64,000 bases of DNA from positions 1 to 64,000 of the forward strand of contig CAMLSA010000002.1 of NCBI GenBank assembly GCA_946482655.1, given 5' to 3'. Source of the DNA: an uncultured Sphingomonas sp. (lineage in GTDB: Bacteria; Pseudomonadota; Alphaproteobacteria; Sphingomonadales; Sphingomonadaceae). Below, one piece after another: positions 53,061-61,499 of this stretch; position 1 is the stretch's first letter; each line of letters opens with the position of its first letter. The notes under the pieces were generated by a model. The model saw only the letters and a list, made by a program, of their open reading frames with translations, had not been told where the DNA came from and did no database searches. Position numbers and translations under genes: made by a program.

Positions 53061-54089
53061 CTACCCTTGGATCCGCATGGGGCGTTCGCGGTCGGGCAGC
53101 AATAGCTCGATCCTGGTTTGGGGCTGATCGAGGAATGCGACGCTGCCGCCATGCGATCTTGCGACCTGCCGGACGATCGCAAGGCCGAGCCCCGAGCCTT
53201 TCGAAGTCTTTTCGCCCTTGCGGAAGCGCTCGAACAGTGATTCCGCGTCGGCGGGCGGGGTTCCCTGATCGGAAACGGTCAGGCTGATCAGTTCGGGCGG
53301 TCGCCGGCTCAGCTCGACCCTCACCAGCCCCTTGCCGTGCAAAACCGCATTCTCGACGAGATTGCGAACCATGTCCCGCAAATCCTCGGCATGTCCCTTT
53401 ACCGTGATAGTGATCGGCGGGACCTTCACGTCGATCATGCGGCCGGCCTGCTCGGCCAGCGGCAAGACCGCGGCGGCGGCTTCACGGACGGTGCGCGTCA
53501 GGTTCACCTCTTCCCGGTCTCGCCCGAGGATCGCATTGGCTTCCTTGCGCGCCAGATCGAGCATCTGATTGATCAGGCGCGACATGCGATCGACATCGGC
53601 CTGGATCGAAGGCCAGTCGACGGGCGATCCGGCGGTTCGCGCCCGCTGAAGGCGCACGCTGAGCACCGCGAGCGGGGTTCGCATCTCGTGCGCCGCGTCC
53701 GCGGTCAGCCGGCGCTCGATCTCATAGGCGCGCTCCAGCCGTTCGAGTGCGCCGTTGAACGCGTCCACCAGCGGTCTTACCTCGGCGGGCAGCTCGCTCG
53801 CCTCGATCCCTCCGTCCAATGCGTCGGGGCCGATTCCCGCCGCCCGGCGGAGTCCGTGGCGCAACGGGCGAAGCATCCAGCGCAGCACCAGTCCGACGAC
53901 CGACAGGACCAGGAGGCCGAGGAAAAGGAGCAGCAGGATGGCTTCGATCGGATCGAGATGGATCGCCGAGCGGAGATAGGCTGTGGAGGTGAGCGCGCCG
54001 AGGCCGAAGAGGCCCAGCATAGCGAGCGTCAGCCGGCGGCGGAGACTGGGTTGCGCTCTTCCGAAAAAGGACAGGTAAGGCGATCTCAC
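53061..54089 (-). CDS. Sensor histidine kinase
   Basis: A 342-residue membrane kinase. Helix 1 is at about 18-37 and helix 2 at about 50-70, leaving only a very short periplasmic loop, so it probably senses a signal in the membrane. The dimerisation/phosphoacceptor motif is DAAHEMRTPLAVL with His134. The N-box is NLVENAVLHG, and the ATP-lid glycines are in GSGLGLAIVRQV. It belongs to the OmpR-type (QseC/PmrB-like) kinases. Its start overlaps the end of the response regulator gene by four bases, so the two form a coupled two-component pair; targets are unknown. Confidence 0.93.
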   Translation of the reverse strand: MRSPYLSFFGRAQPSLRRRLTLAMLGLFGLGALTSTAYLRSAIHLDPIEAILLLLFLGLLVLSVVGLVLRWMLRPLRHGLRRAAGIGPDALDGGIEASELPAEVRPLVDAFNGALERLERAYEIERRLTADAAHEMRTPLAVLSVRLQRARTAGSPVDWPSIQADVDRMSRLINQMLDLARKEANAILGRDREEVNLTRTVREAAAAVLPLAEQAGRMIDVKVPPITITVKGHAEDLRDMVRNLVENAVLHGKGLVRVELSRRPPELISLTVSDQGTPPADAESLFERFRKGEKTSKGSGLGLAIVRQVARSHGGSVAFLDQPQTRIELLLPDRERPMRIQG

Positions 54090-54772
54090 GGCACGGTGGC
54101 GAGCGCCGAGAGGCGGTAGCCGATACCCCGCTTGGTCTCGAGCACGACCGAGGAGCCCGCGTCGATCAGGAGCCGGCGCAGCCGCGACACCGACTTTTCG
54201 AGCGCGTTTGGCGAAACTGGTTCGTTGAACGTGTAGAGCCGGTCCTCGAGCGCCTCGCGAACCACCGTGCGGTCGCAGGCACGCATCAACTCCTCCAGCA
54301 GCGCAAACTCGCGCCGGGCGATCTCGACGCGATGTCCGTCCACGTACAAATCGCCGGTTCCCGGTTCGATCGAAAGGTTGCCGCAGCGCAGCCGGTTCTC
54401 CGTCCGCACGCCGGGGCGGCGCAGCACCGCGCGGAGCCGCGCTTCCAGTTCGAGCAGATCGAACGGCTTGAGGATGAAATCATCGGCGCCGGCGTTCAGA
54501 AGCCGCACCCGATCGCTGACCGCGTCGCGAGCGGTCAGTACGACCACCGGCAGCAGCCTTGCCGATTTCCGATGCGCTTCGCGCAACACGACGGCGCCAT
54601 CCCCGTCGGGCAGGCCGAGGTCGAGAAGGACCAAATCATAGTCGGTCAGCGCGAGCGCCGTGCTGGCTTCGTCGGCGCGGCCCAGGGCGTCCACCGCGAA
54701 CCCGCTCGAGCCCAGGTGATCCGCGATCATTTCACGAAGGTCGCCATGATCCTCTACGACCAATATTCTCAT
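54086..54772 (-). CDS. OmpR/PhoB-family response regulator
   Basis: A 228-residue transcription factor. The receiver domain has the acidic pocket in VVEDHGDLRE, phospho-acceptor Asp51 in VLLDLGLPDGDG, Thr80 in VVLTARD and Lys102 in FILKPFD. Residues about 130-225 are a winged helix DNA-binding domain, with a C-terminal GYRLSAL-type end as in the PhoB group. It is followed by the partner kinase with a four-base overlap. The closest resemblance is to PmrA/QseB-type regulators of envelope genes, so it may control surface functions, but no binding site was identified. Confidence 0.94.
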   Translation of the reverse strand: MRILVVEDHGDLREMIADHLGSSGFAVDALGRADEASTALALTDYDLVLLDLGLPDGDGAVVLREAHRKSARLLPVVVLTARDAVSDRVRLLNAGADDFILKPFDLLELEARLRAVLRRPGVRTENRLRCGNLSIEPGTGDLYVDGHRVEIARREFALLEELMRACDRTVVREALEDRLYTFNEPVSPNALEKSVSRLRRLLIDAGSSVVLETKRGIGYRLSALATVP

Positions 54773-54837
54773 TTCATCCGCGGTCTTGCACTGGTTGTCG
54801 GCAAGGAAACGATCGGAACGCCATTTGGTTCGGCCGG

Positions 54838-55584
54838 TTACGATTCTCGCCGCAAGAGAGTCACGGCGTTCCGCAATTCACGGCGAGGCGACTGCTCCAG
54901 CCAGGCGCGCGCCTTTGCCAGGAAGGCGTCAGTCGCGGTTTCGGGCACCCGAGCGAGCCAGGCTAGCGCCTCTTCGATCCGGCCCCTCTCGGCGAGCATG
55001 CGGGCATGGTTGAACTGGCCGCGGAAATCGCCGCCCTCGGCCGCCTTGGCGTAGCAGTAGGCGGCTTCATCGAGGTCGCGCTCGACAACCCAGCCATCTT
55101 CGTAAAAGCTGCCGACGAAGTTGATCGCCTTAGCATTGCCCATCATGGCCGCGCGGCGAAACAGAGCGAACGCGGCGGGCTTGTCCTCGGGCACGCCCGC
55201 GCCGAGGGCGAGCGCGGTGGCATAATTGTAAAGGCCCCAGTCGAGCCCGCGATCGGCGGCGCCCTTGAACCATTGGGCGGCGCGGACCTTGTCGACGGGA
55301 ACGCCCCAGCCGAGATCGTAACAGCGGCCCATCATGTTGATCGCCATCACATGGCCTTGGCGCGCGGCCCTGTAGAACCAGAGCACCGCCTCGCGCTGGT
55401 CGGGGGTGACGCCGGCGCCGTCGAGCAGCATTTGGCCATAGACCGCCTGCGCCTCGGCGATCCCGCCCTCGGCGGCGATCCGCACGAAGGCGGCGCGCTC
55501 TTCGGGCGGAGCGGCCATGCGGCGCGCGAGATCGTCCGCGTCCATCGCCAGTATCGCTTCGATCGTCAGGTCGCCGTCGCTCAT
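54838..55584 (-). CDS. Sel1-like TPR repeat protein
   Basis: A 248-residue protein made mostly of Sel1-type repeats, seen as AQAVYGQMLLDGAGV, AINMMGRCYDLGWGV, GLYNYATALALGAGV and AINFVGSFYEDGWVV at about 36-residue spacing. No signal peptide is seen. Such proteins often scaffold interactions. It follows the siderophore-type TonB receptor by about 70 bases on the same strand, behind a hairpin. This pairing of a Fiu-like receptor with a Sel1 protein is common in iron-acquisition operons of alpha- and gammaproteobacteria. ATG 55584 is preferred over the GTG six bases earlier because of its spacing from GGGGTG. Confidence 0.85.
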   Translation of the reverse strand: MSDGDLTIEAILAMDADDLARRMAAPPEERAAFVRIAAEGGIAEAQAVYGQMLLDGAGVTPDQREAVLWFYRAARQGHVMAINMMGRCYDLGWGVPVDKVRAAQWFKGAADRGLDWGLYNYATALALGAGVPEDKPAAFALFRRAAMMGNAKAINFVGSFYEDGWVVERDLDEAAYCYAKAAEGGDFRGQFNHARMLAERGRIEEALAWLARVPETATDAFLAKARAWLEQSPRRELRNAVTLLRRES

Positions 55585-55602
55585 GATCACCCCAATGAGA
55601 AA

Positions 55603-55626
55603 GGCCCGCCCCTTTCGGGACGGGCC
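55603..55626 (-). terminator. Hairpin between TonB receptor and Sel1 gene
   Basis: GGCCCG and CGGGCC pair around an inner CCC/GGG, giving a nine-pair stem with one mismatch. On the minus strand it is followed by TTTCTCATT and lies just after the receptor stop and before the Sel1 start. It could lower transcription into the Sel1 gene. Confidence 0.65.
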
Positions 55627-55653
55627 ATCCTCCAGAAGCCTAGTCGCCCGAGC

Positions 55654-58173
55654 TCAATATTTGAAGCTCAGCGTCGCGAAGGCCGAGCGGCCCGGCGCGA
55701 TCCCCGCATAGTGGCTGGTGTAGACCTGGTTGAAATAGGCCTTGTCGGTGAGGTTCTGTACGTTGACCGACAGGTCGATATTGTCGGTGATCTTATATCC
55801 GATCCGGGCGTCGAAGCGCCAGTAGCTCGGCACGCCCCGGGCGAGCGTCGTGGTCGCGGGCGTGATGGTCACGACGCCAGCGCTGTTCTGAGTGGCGGTG
55901 CGGTTGTCCGCATAGCCGCCGAAAACCTTGCTCGAGTAAAAGGCGCCGCCACCCACCGACAGCGCCGGAGTCACCTGGTAGTTCGTCCACAGTGTGAAGG
56001 TGTGCTTCGCGGTCTGCGGGAATTGTTTGCCGGTGTTGACGTGGGGCACAAGCCTGACCGTGCCGGTCGGGGCGCCGGCAACCGTCAGCGCCGTGAACCC
56101 GGCATCGACGATCTTGGCGTCGAGATAGGTATAGCCGCCGAAGACGTTCCATTCGTCGGTGATGTTGCCGTTGAAGCCCAGCTCGACGCCGCGGGTGCGG
56201 CGCTCGCCGATGAAGGCGACGGTGTTGGCGTCGCTGATGGCGCGCGCATTCTTGGTCCTGGTCTGGAAGACCGCGGCCGTCAGCGACAGGCCGCCGCCGA
56301 ACAAGTCGGCCTTGGCCCCGATCTCGAACGACTTGGTCTTCTCGACCTTGAGCGCATCGCTCGCCGCCTGGGCCGCGAGCAGCGCATTCTGCTCCTGCCC
56401 CTCGCCGAGCAGGCTGTTGGGCGGCGACGCGGCGGTCGCGTAGGAGATATAGATACTGGTGTTGGCGGTGGGCTTGAAGATCACGCCAGCCTGCCAGTTG
56501 AAAAGATTGTCGGTGCGACGGACGACCGGACGGACGCCGCCCGCAATCGGCAGCGTCGATCTGATGTGAAAACGGTCATAGCGCGCGCCCAGGTTGACGA
56601 TGATCTGCTCGGTCAGCGTGATCGAGTCGAACGCGTAGATCGACTTGGTGTTGGCGTCATTGACCGTCCGGCTGGTGGGCAGTCCGCGCGTGATCGGAGT
56701 GGGTACACCGGCCGCCGTGTCGGCTGAATAGTTGATCCACGGATCGTCGGGGTTCGGATTGAACAGATCAGTGCAATAGAAGCGAGCGATCGCGAGCGGC
56801 GAGCAGCGCGGCGAGTTCCCGCGTCCGTCCGACAGGACGAAGGCGCCTCGCTCGGCCTTCTCCCAGCTCAGTTCGCCGCCTATGGCGAAGCTGTGCTTGA
56901 TCGAGCCGGTTTCGAACGTGCCGTAGAGGTCGGTCTGGTTGATGAAGGAATCGGTGTAGCCGAAGCGGGTGTTGGCGCGCCGCCAGACATACCCTCCCTG
57001 TGCGGCCATATTGGCCGGGTTCGCCGTCGTGCTGGTGCCGAAGACATTGCCCTGGCTGTCGTCGGGCAGCAGGAAGCTGTAGGCCTGCGACGTGTGGCTG
57101 TAGCGCGAGGTGTTGCGGAAGCTGATGTCGCCGAAATCATGCTCGAAGCGCATCGTCGCCTGATCGGTCTTGCTGTCGCGAAAGTCGCGGCTCTTGAGAC
57201 CGTAGAAGGTGCTGCGGCGGACCTTGCCGGTAACGCCGCCGGCGGTGGTGATCGTGCCGAGCGCAGGAGTTGTGAAGCTGTCGCCGAGCGGTGCGTTGCA
57301 GACCGTCGTCGAGCAGGCATAGAGGAAGGGAAGGCCGCTGTCGGGCAGTTCGTCGGTGTCGAGATGATAATAGCTGAACGTCAGCTTGGTCGGGCCGTCC
57401 ATGCCGATCGTGACCGAGGGTGCGACCCCCCACCGCTTCTGGTAGATCGCGTCGCGGCCGGCGACGTCCTGGTCGTGCCACATCGCGTTGAGCCGGAAGG
57501 CGACCTTGTCCGACAAGCGAACGTTCACATCGCCGGTGACACGTTTGTAGTCGTCGGTGCCGTAGCTGCCGGACCCGCTGAAGAAGGTTTCGCGCTCGGG
57601 CAGCTTCGAGATAATGTTGAGCGAGCCGCCGGCGCTGCCGCGGCCGCCGAGCGTCGAATCCGAGCCGCGTACCACCTGGATCTGCTCGACCGCGAAGATT
57701 TCGCGGTTCTGCGCGCCGATGTCGCGGACGCCGTCGAGATAGGTCGAGCCCTGGCTGTCGAACCCGCGGATGAACGGGCGGTCGCCGATCGGGTTGCCAC
57801 CCTCGGCCGCGCCGAAGGTGATGCCGGGAACAGTGCGCAAGGCGTCGACGAGCGTCGCCGAACCGGTTTCCTTGATGACCTGCTTGTCGATCACGACGAT
57901 CGAGCGGGGCGTGTCGAGCAATGGCGCCACCGCCTTGGGGCTCTCGATCCGCTCGGCCTTGTAGCCCTCCTCCTCGATCGCCGTATCGGCCACGGTCATG
58001 CCGCCGAGGCGCTTTTCCCCCTCGGCGGCCTTGCCGTCCTGCGCCATGGCAGGCGACGACGCGATGAAGCCGATGCAGCCTAGCGCAAGAAATGCCGGTG
58101 CAGTCAGGCCGGATGATGCCGGCGAATCGATGCGAGCCAAGATTTTTCCCCTCATTGTGGCGGTTCGCGCCAT
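55654..58173 (-). CDS. TonB-dependent siderophore receptor (Fiu/catecholate-like)
   Basis: An 839-residue outer-membrane receptor. The signal peptide ends near SSPAMAQ. A TonB-box-like MTVADTAI follows, then a plug with PRSIVVIDKQ, FIRGFDSQGSTYLDGVRD and VVRGSDSTLGGRGSAGG. The C-terminus is the barrel-type YAGIAPGRSAFATLSFKY ending in Tyr. It resembles catecholate-type siderophore receptors (CatE/Fiu group). The start could be 58173 or ATG 58155; neither has a strong ribosome site. Two Fur-like boxes lie immediately upstream, supporting iron control. A Sel1 gene follows. Confidence 0.92.
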   Translation of the reverse strand: MARTATMRGKILARIDSPASSGLTAPAFLALGCIGFIASSPAMAQDGKAAEGEKRLGGMTVADTAIEEEGYKAERIESPKAVAPLLDTPRSIVVIDKQVIKETGSATLVDALRTVPGITFGAAEGGNPIGDRPFIRGFDSQGSTYLDGVRDIGAQNREIFAVEQIQVVRGSDSTLGGRGSAGGSLNIISKLPERETFFSGSGSYGTDDYKRVTGDVNVRLSDKVAFRLNAMWHDQDVAGRDAIYQKRWGVAPSVTIGMDGPTKLTFSYYHLDTDELPDSGLPFLYACSTTVCNAPLGDSFTTPALGTITTAGGVTGKVRRSTFYGLKSRDFRDSKTDQATMRFEHDFGDISFRNTSRYSHTSQAYSFLLPDDSQGNVFGTSTTANPANMAAQGGYVWRRANTRFGYTDSFINQTDLYGTFETGSIKHSFAIGGELSWEKAERGAFVLSDGRGNSPRCSPLAIARFYCTDLFNPNPDDPWINYSADTAAGVPTPITRGLPTSRTVNDANTKSIYAFDSITLTEQIIVNLGARYDRFHIRSTLPIAGGVRPVVRRTDNLFNWQAGVIFKPTANTSIYISYATAASPPNSLLGEGQEQNALLAAQAASDALKVEKTKSFEIGAKADLFGGGLSLTAAVFQTRTKNARAISDANTVAFIGERRTRGVELGFNGNITDEWNVFGGYTYLDAKIVDAGFTALTVAGAPTGTVRLVPHVNTGKQFPQTAKHTFTLWTNYQVTPALSVGGGAFYSSKVFGGYADNRTATQNSAGVVTITPATTTLARGVPSYWRFDARIGYKITDNIDLSVNVQNLTDKAYFNQVYTSHYAGIAPGRSAFATLSFKY

Positions 58174-58187
58174 GTCGGGGCAGGCTA

Positions 58188-58236
58188 TTGATAATCACTC
58201 GCAACAGTGTCAATCATTTTCTGATAATCATTTGCA
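58188..58236. promoter_or_regulatory. Two Fur-box-like direct repeats
   Basis: TTGATAATCACTCGCAA (58188-58204) and TCTGATAATCATTTGCA (58220-58236) share TGATAATCA-YT-YGCA and are 33 bases apart, about three helical turns. They resemble the alphaproteobacterial Fur/Irr-type operator. They sit 15-63 bases before the siderophore receptor start, where repressor binding would block RNA polymerase. Confidence 0.72.
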
Positions 58237-58261
58237 GGGAGCACGTCGTGGCGTCCCGCGC

Positions 58262-58504
58262 TCAGCCGCCGCCCAGCGCTCTCGTGATGGTGTCCAGCGT
58301 ATCCGGCAAATGCTTGCGTAGCTCCCCGACCGTTTTGCCTAGATACGGATTAGCCTCGAAGACGGGTGAGGAACTGACGAAGGCGGTGGCCAGCAGACAG
58401 CTTCCCACCGCGAACTTGACGATTCCCTTGCCGCTTCGGTCTCGAAAGAGATCGCGCCATTTGCTGATCATTGCCCGAATCCAATCCCGCCTTTCGCGTC
58501 CCAT
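58262..58504 (-). CDS. Small hypothetical protein with one membrane segment
   Basis: An 80-residue frame starting MGRERRDWIRAM. A basic N-terminus is followed by a hydrophobic stretch (IVKFAVGSCLLATAFVSSS, about 28-47) that could be a signal anchor, and then a polar tail. The start has no good ribosome site and the second ATG at 58471 is an alternative. It is divergent from trxB and lies upstream of the siderophore receptor on the same strand, beyond the Fur-like boxes. No family is recognised. Confidence 0.42.
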   Translation of the reverse strand: MGRERRDWIRAMISKWRDLFRDRSGKGIVKFAVGSCLLATAFVSSSPVFEANPYLGKTVGELRKHLPDTLDTITRALGGG

Positions 58505-58630
58505 AGAATTTCGACGTCCGTAACGAACGAAAGCTAAGGCCCGGTAAAGCGAGCCGTGTTGCCAAGCGGGGGCGAGCGTCCCTATCTGACCCTTGAGAAT
58601 CGATCCCATCTCTCCGGAGCGACGCGCCCC

Positions 58631-59605
58631 ATGACAGCTAGCCATTCCACCCGCATGCTCATCCTCGGATCGGGCCCCGCCGGCTTGTCGGCGGCCATCT
58701 ATGGCGCGCGCGCGGGGCTTGCGCCCATCGTGGTGCAGGGGCTCCAGCCGGGTGGGCAGCTCACCATCACCACCGATGTCGAGAATTATCCCGGCTTTCG
58801 CGATGTCATCCAGGGGCCTTGGCTGATGGAGGAGATGCAGGCCCAGGCGGAGCATGTCGGCGCGCAGATGATCTGGGACACGATCGTCGATGTCGATCTG
58901 AACGAACGGCCGTTCCGGCTCAAGGGCGACGGCGGCACCCTATATGTCTGCGACACGCTCGTCATTGCGACCGGCGCGCAGGCCAAGTGGCTCGGCATCG
59001 AGGGAGAGGAGGAACTGGGCGGAAAGGGGGTCTCGGCTTGCGCCACCTGCGACGGCTTCTTCTATCGCGGCAAGAAGGTCGCGGTGATCGGCGGCGGCAA
59101 CACCGCGGTCGAGGAAGCGCTCTATCTGACCAATCACAGCCATGACGTGACCCTGATCCACCGCCGCGATTCGCTGCGTGCCGAGAAAATCCTGCAGGAC
59201 CGGCTGTTCGCGCACCCCAATGTGAAGGTGATCTGGAACAAGCAGGTCGAGCGCTTCGTCGCGGGCGAAGGCAATGCCGGCCTGGTCGCGATCGATCTGA
59301 AGGATACCCAGACTGGGGAGGGCTCGCGCCTTGCGGTCGACGGCGGCTTCGTGGCGATCGGCCATCATCCGTCGACCGAGCTGTTCCGCGGCCATCTCGC
59401 AACCGACGAGGACGGCTATCTGATCGTCGAGAAGGGCGGGACCAGGACCAATGTGCCGGGTGTCTTCGCGTGCGGCGACGTCGCCGACAAGATCTATCGC
59501 CAGGCGGTCACCGCCGCGGGGACCGGCTGCATGGCCGCGCTCGACGCGGAGCGCTTCCTGGCGGAAGCGGATTTCGAGGCGAAGGCGACCGTAGCGGCGC
59601 TTTAA
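58631..59605 (+). CDS. trxB: Thioredoxin reductase
   Basis: A 324-residue flavoprotein that passes electrons from NADPH to thioredoxin. The FAD loop is GSGPAG (13-18), the redox-active disulfide is Cys137-Ala-Thr-Cys140, and the NADPH loop is GGGNTA (154-159). FACGDVADK near the C-terminus binds FAD. The start at 58631 gives the standard length and follows CGGAG; a longer frame from 58556 is not needed. It ends eight bases before the convergent acyl carrier protein gene. Confidence 0.95.
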   Translation: MTASHSTRMLILGSGPAGLSAAIYGARAGLAPIVVQGLQPGGQLTITTDVENYPGFRDVIQGPWLMEEMQAQAEHVGAQMIWDTIVDVDLNERPFRLKGDGGTLYVCDTLVIATGAQAKWLGIEGEEELGGKGVSACATCDGFFYRGKKVAVIGGGNTAVEEALYLTNHSHDVTLIHRRDSLRAEKILQDRLFAHPNVKVIWNKQVERFVAGEGNAGLVAIDLKDTQTGEGSRLAVDGGFVAIGHHPSTELFRGHLATDEDGYLIVEKGGTRTNVPGVFACGDVADKIYRQAVTAAGTGCMAALDAERFLAEADFEAKATVAAL

Positions 59606-59613
59606 CGGGGAGA

Positions 59614-59886
59614 TTACGCCTTCCGCTTGTCCTCGACGAATGTCACCAGGGCGCCGAAGCTTTCGAGCATCTCGCCGTCGACCTCGTCATCGTCTATGAT
59701 GATGTGGAGCCTGTCCTCGAGTTCGGTGAGCAGGCCCGCCACCGCCATCGAGTCGAGTTCGGGCAGCGAGCCGAAAAGAGCGGTGTCGGCGGTGAATCCG
59801 GCCACGCGATTGCGATCGAGCGCGAGCACGTCGACCAGAACGGAGCGCACCACATCCTCGGTCACGGTCGGATCGGCTGCGCTCAC
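59614..59886 (-). CDS. Acyl carrier protein, exosortase-A-locus type
   Basis: A 90-residue carrier protein when started at GTG 59886, which has AGGGA nine bases upstream; a longer ATG start at 59922 is possible. The phosphopantetheine site is Ser46 in PELDSMAVAGLL. It is acidic with a four-helix pattern typical of ACPs. It lies next to, but opposite in strand to, an AMP-forming ligase and a PLP decarboxylase of the exosortase-A-associated type, which are usually accompanied by an ACP; the ligase could load this protein. Opposite orientation is a small departure from the usual layout. Confidence 0.85.
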   Translation of the reverse strand: MSAADPTVTEDVVRSVLVDVLALDRNRVAGFTADTALFGSLPELDSMAVAGLLTELEDRLHIIIDDDEVDGEMLESFGALVTFVEDKRKA

Positions 59887-59978
59887 GTCTTCAATCCCTG
59901 CACGTCGCGAAATCGCGCCCACCTAGACCGATCGTTTAATCGGGACAAGGATTTGGATGCGAAATAGACTAGACGCCG

Positions 59979-61499
59979 ATGAATATGGAGCCTGATCCCA
60001 CGCCCAGACCGCTCGACCACATCGCGCTGAGGGGCGCGCGCGATGCGCCGGCGCTCGTGGACAAAGCAGGTGTGCTCGACCATGCCGGGCTGAATCACGC
60101 GGTGGGAACCCTGGCATCCGGGCTGCTCGCGCGCGGCCTGCGGGCCGGCGACCGGGTGGCGAGCTGGCTGCCCAAGAACCGGCTCGCCTGCCTGATGCCG
60201 CTCGCGACGGCGCGGGCGGGGCTCGTCCATGTGCCGATCAATCCGCTGCTCAAGCATCGTCAGGTCGCCCATATCCTCGCCGACAGTGAGGCGCGGCTGC
60301 TGATCACCGGCCGAGGCCGCGCCGACAGCTTCGAGCCCGGCGACCGGCCCGACGGCTGCGTGCTGCTGATCGAGGAAGAAGAAGGGGCAGCACTGATTGC
60401 AGGCCGGCGGGCGATGCCGCAGTCCTCGGCCGATCCGCAAGCGCTGGTCGCGATCCTCTACACCTCGGGCTCGACCGGGCGGCCCAAGGGGGTGATGCTG
60501 AGCCACGCCAACCTCTGGCTCGGCGCAATCAGTGTAGCGCATTATCTCGGCCTCCGGTCGGATGACCGCACCCTGGCGGTGCTGCCGCTCAGCTTCGATT
60601 ATGGGCAGAACCAGCTGCTTTCGACCTGGGCGGCCGGCGGCTGCGTCCATCCGCTCGATTATCTGACCGCGCGGGACGTCGTTCGCGGGGTCGGGCGTCA
60701 CGGCATCACCACCCTGGCGGGCGTGCCGCCGCTTTGGATCCAGCTCGCTGAGCTCGATTGGCCGGCCGAAAGCATCGCTCCGCTCCGGCGGCTGACCAAC
60801 ACCGGGGGACGGATGAGCGTGCCCCTGGTCCGGCGATTGCGCGCGCTGCTCCCCGATGCGCGGCTCTTCTCCATGTACGGCCTGACCGAAGCCTTTCGGT
60901 CGACCTGCCTCGACCCCATGCTGATCGACGCGCATCCGGATTCCATCGGCAGTGCCGTCCCCTTCGCCGAAATAATGGTCGTCCGGCCCGATGGCAGCTT
61001 GGCCGCCGATGATGAACCCGGCGAGCTGGTCCATGCCGGACCCCTCGTGGGCCAAGGCTATTGGCGGGATGCCGAACGCACCGCGCAGCGCTTTCGCCCA
61101 GCGCCTGCGGGATCGCTTCATGGCGGAACTGCGGTCTGGTCGGGCGACACCGTGGTCCGCGACGCGGCCGGGCTGCTGCGCTTCGTCGGCCGCGACGACG
61201 AGATGATCAAGAGCTCGGGCAACCGGATCAGTCCCACCGAGATCGAGGAGGCGGCGGTGGCGAGCGGCGCCGTGGCGGAGGCGGTCGCGCTCGGTATTCC
61301 CGACGAGCGGCTGGGCCAGGCTATCCTGCTCTATGCGCGGCCGGCGGGCGAGGATGCCGAGGCGCGTCTCGCCGACTGGTTCAAGCGCAACCTGCCCGGC
61401 TTCATGCAGCCGGCGCGGGTGATCTGGCGCGACGCGTTGCCGCACAACGCCAACGGCAAGCTTGACCGCGCGGCGCTCAAGGCGGAGGCGGGGCTATGA
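59979..61499 (+). CDS. AMP-forming acyl-CoA ligase, exosortase-A-system-associated
   Basis: A 506-residue adenylate-forming enzyme. The P-loop motif is YTSGSTGRPKGV (161-172), followed by SMYGLTEA, by the Asp-containing VVRDAAGLLRFVGRDDEM and by the C-terminal NGKLDR with its catalytic Lys. Family knowledge places this subtype beside a PLP decarboxylase and an ACP in loci of the PEP-CTERM/exosortase-A polysaccharide type. It probably activates a small acid and loads it on the carrier protein. The stop overlaps the decarboxylase start as ATGA. It starts divergently from the ACP gene. Confidence 0.88.
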   Translation: MNMEPDPTPRPLDHIALRGARDAPALVDKAGVLDHAGLNHAVGTLASGLLARGLRAGDRVASWLPKNRLACLMPLATARAGLVHVPINPLLKHRQVAHILADSEARLLITGRGRADSFEPGDRPDGCVLLIEEEEGAALIAGRRAMPQSSADPQALVAILYTSGSTGRPKGVMLSHANLWLGAISVAHYLGLRSDDRTLAVLPLSFDYGQNQLLSTWAAGGCVHPLDYLTARDVVRGVGRHGITTLAGVPPLWIQLAELDWPAESIAPLRRLTNTGGRMSVPLVRRLRALLPDARLFSMYGLTEAFRSTCLDPMLIDAHPDSIGSAVPFAEIMVVRPDGSLAADDEPGELVHAGPLVGQGYWRDAERTAQRFRPAPAGSLHGGTAVWSGDTVVRDAAGLLRFVGRDDEMIKSSGNRISPTEIEEAAVASGAVAEAVALGIPDERLGQAILLYARPAGEDAEARLADWFKRNLPGFMQPARVIWRDALPHNANGKLDRAALKAEAGL

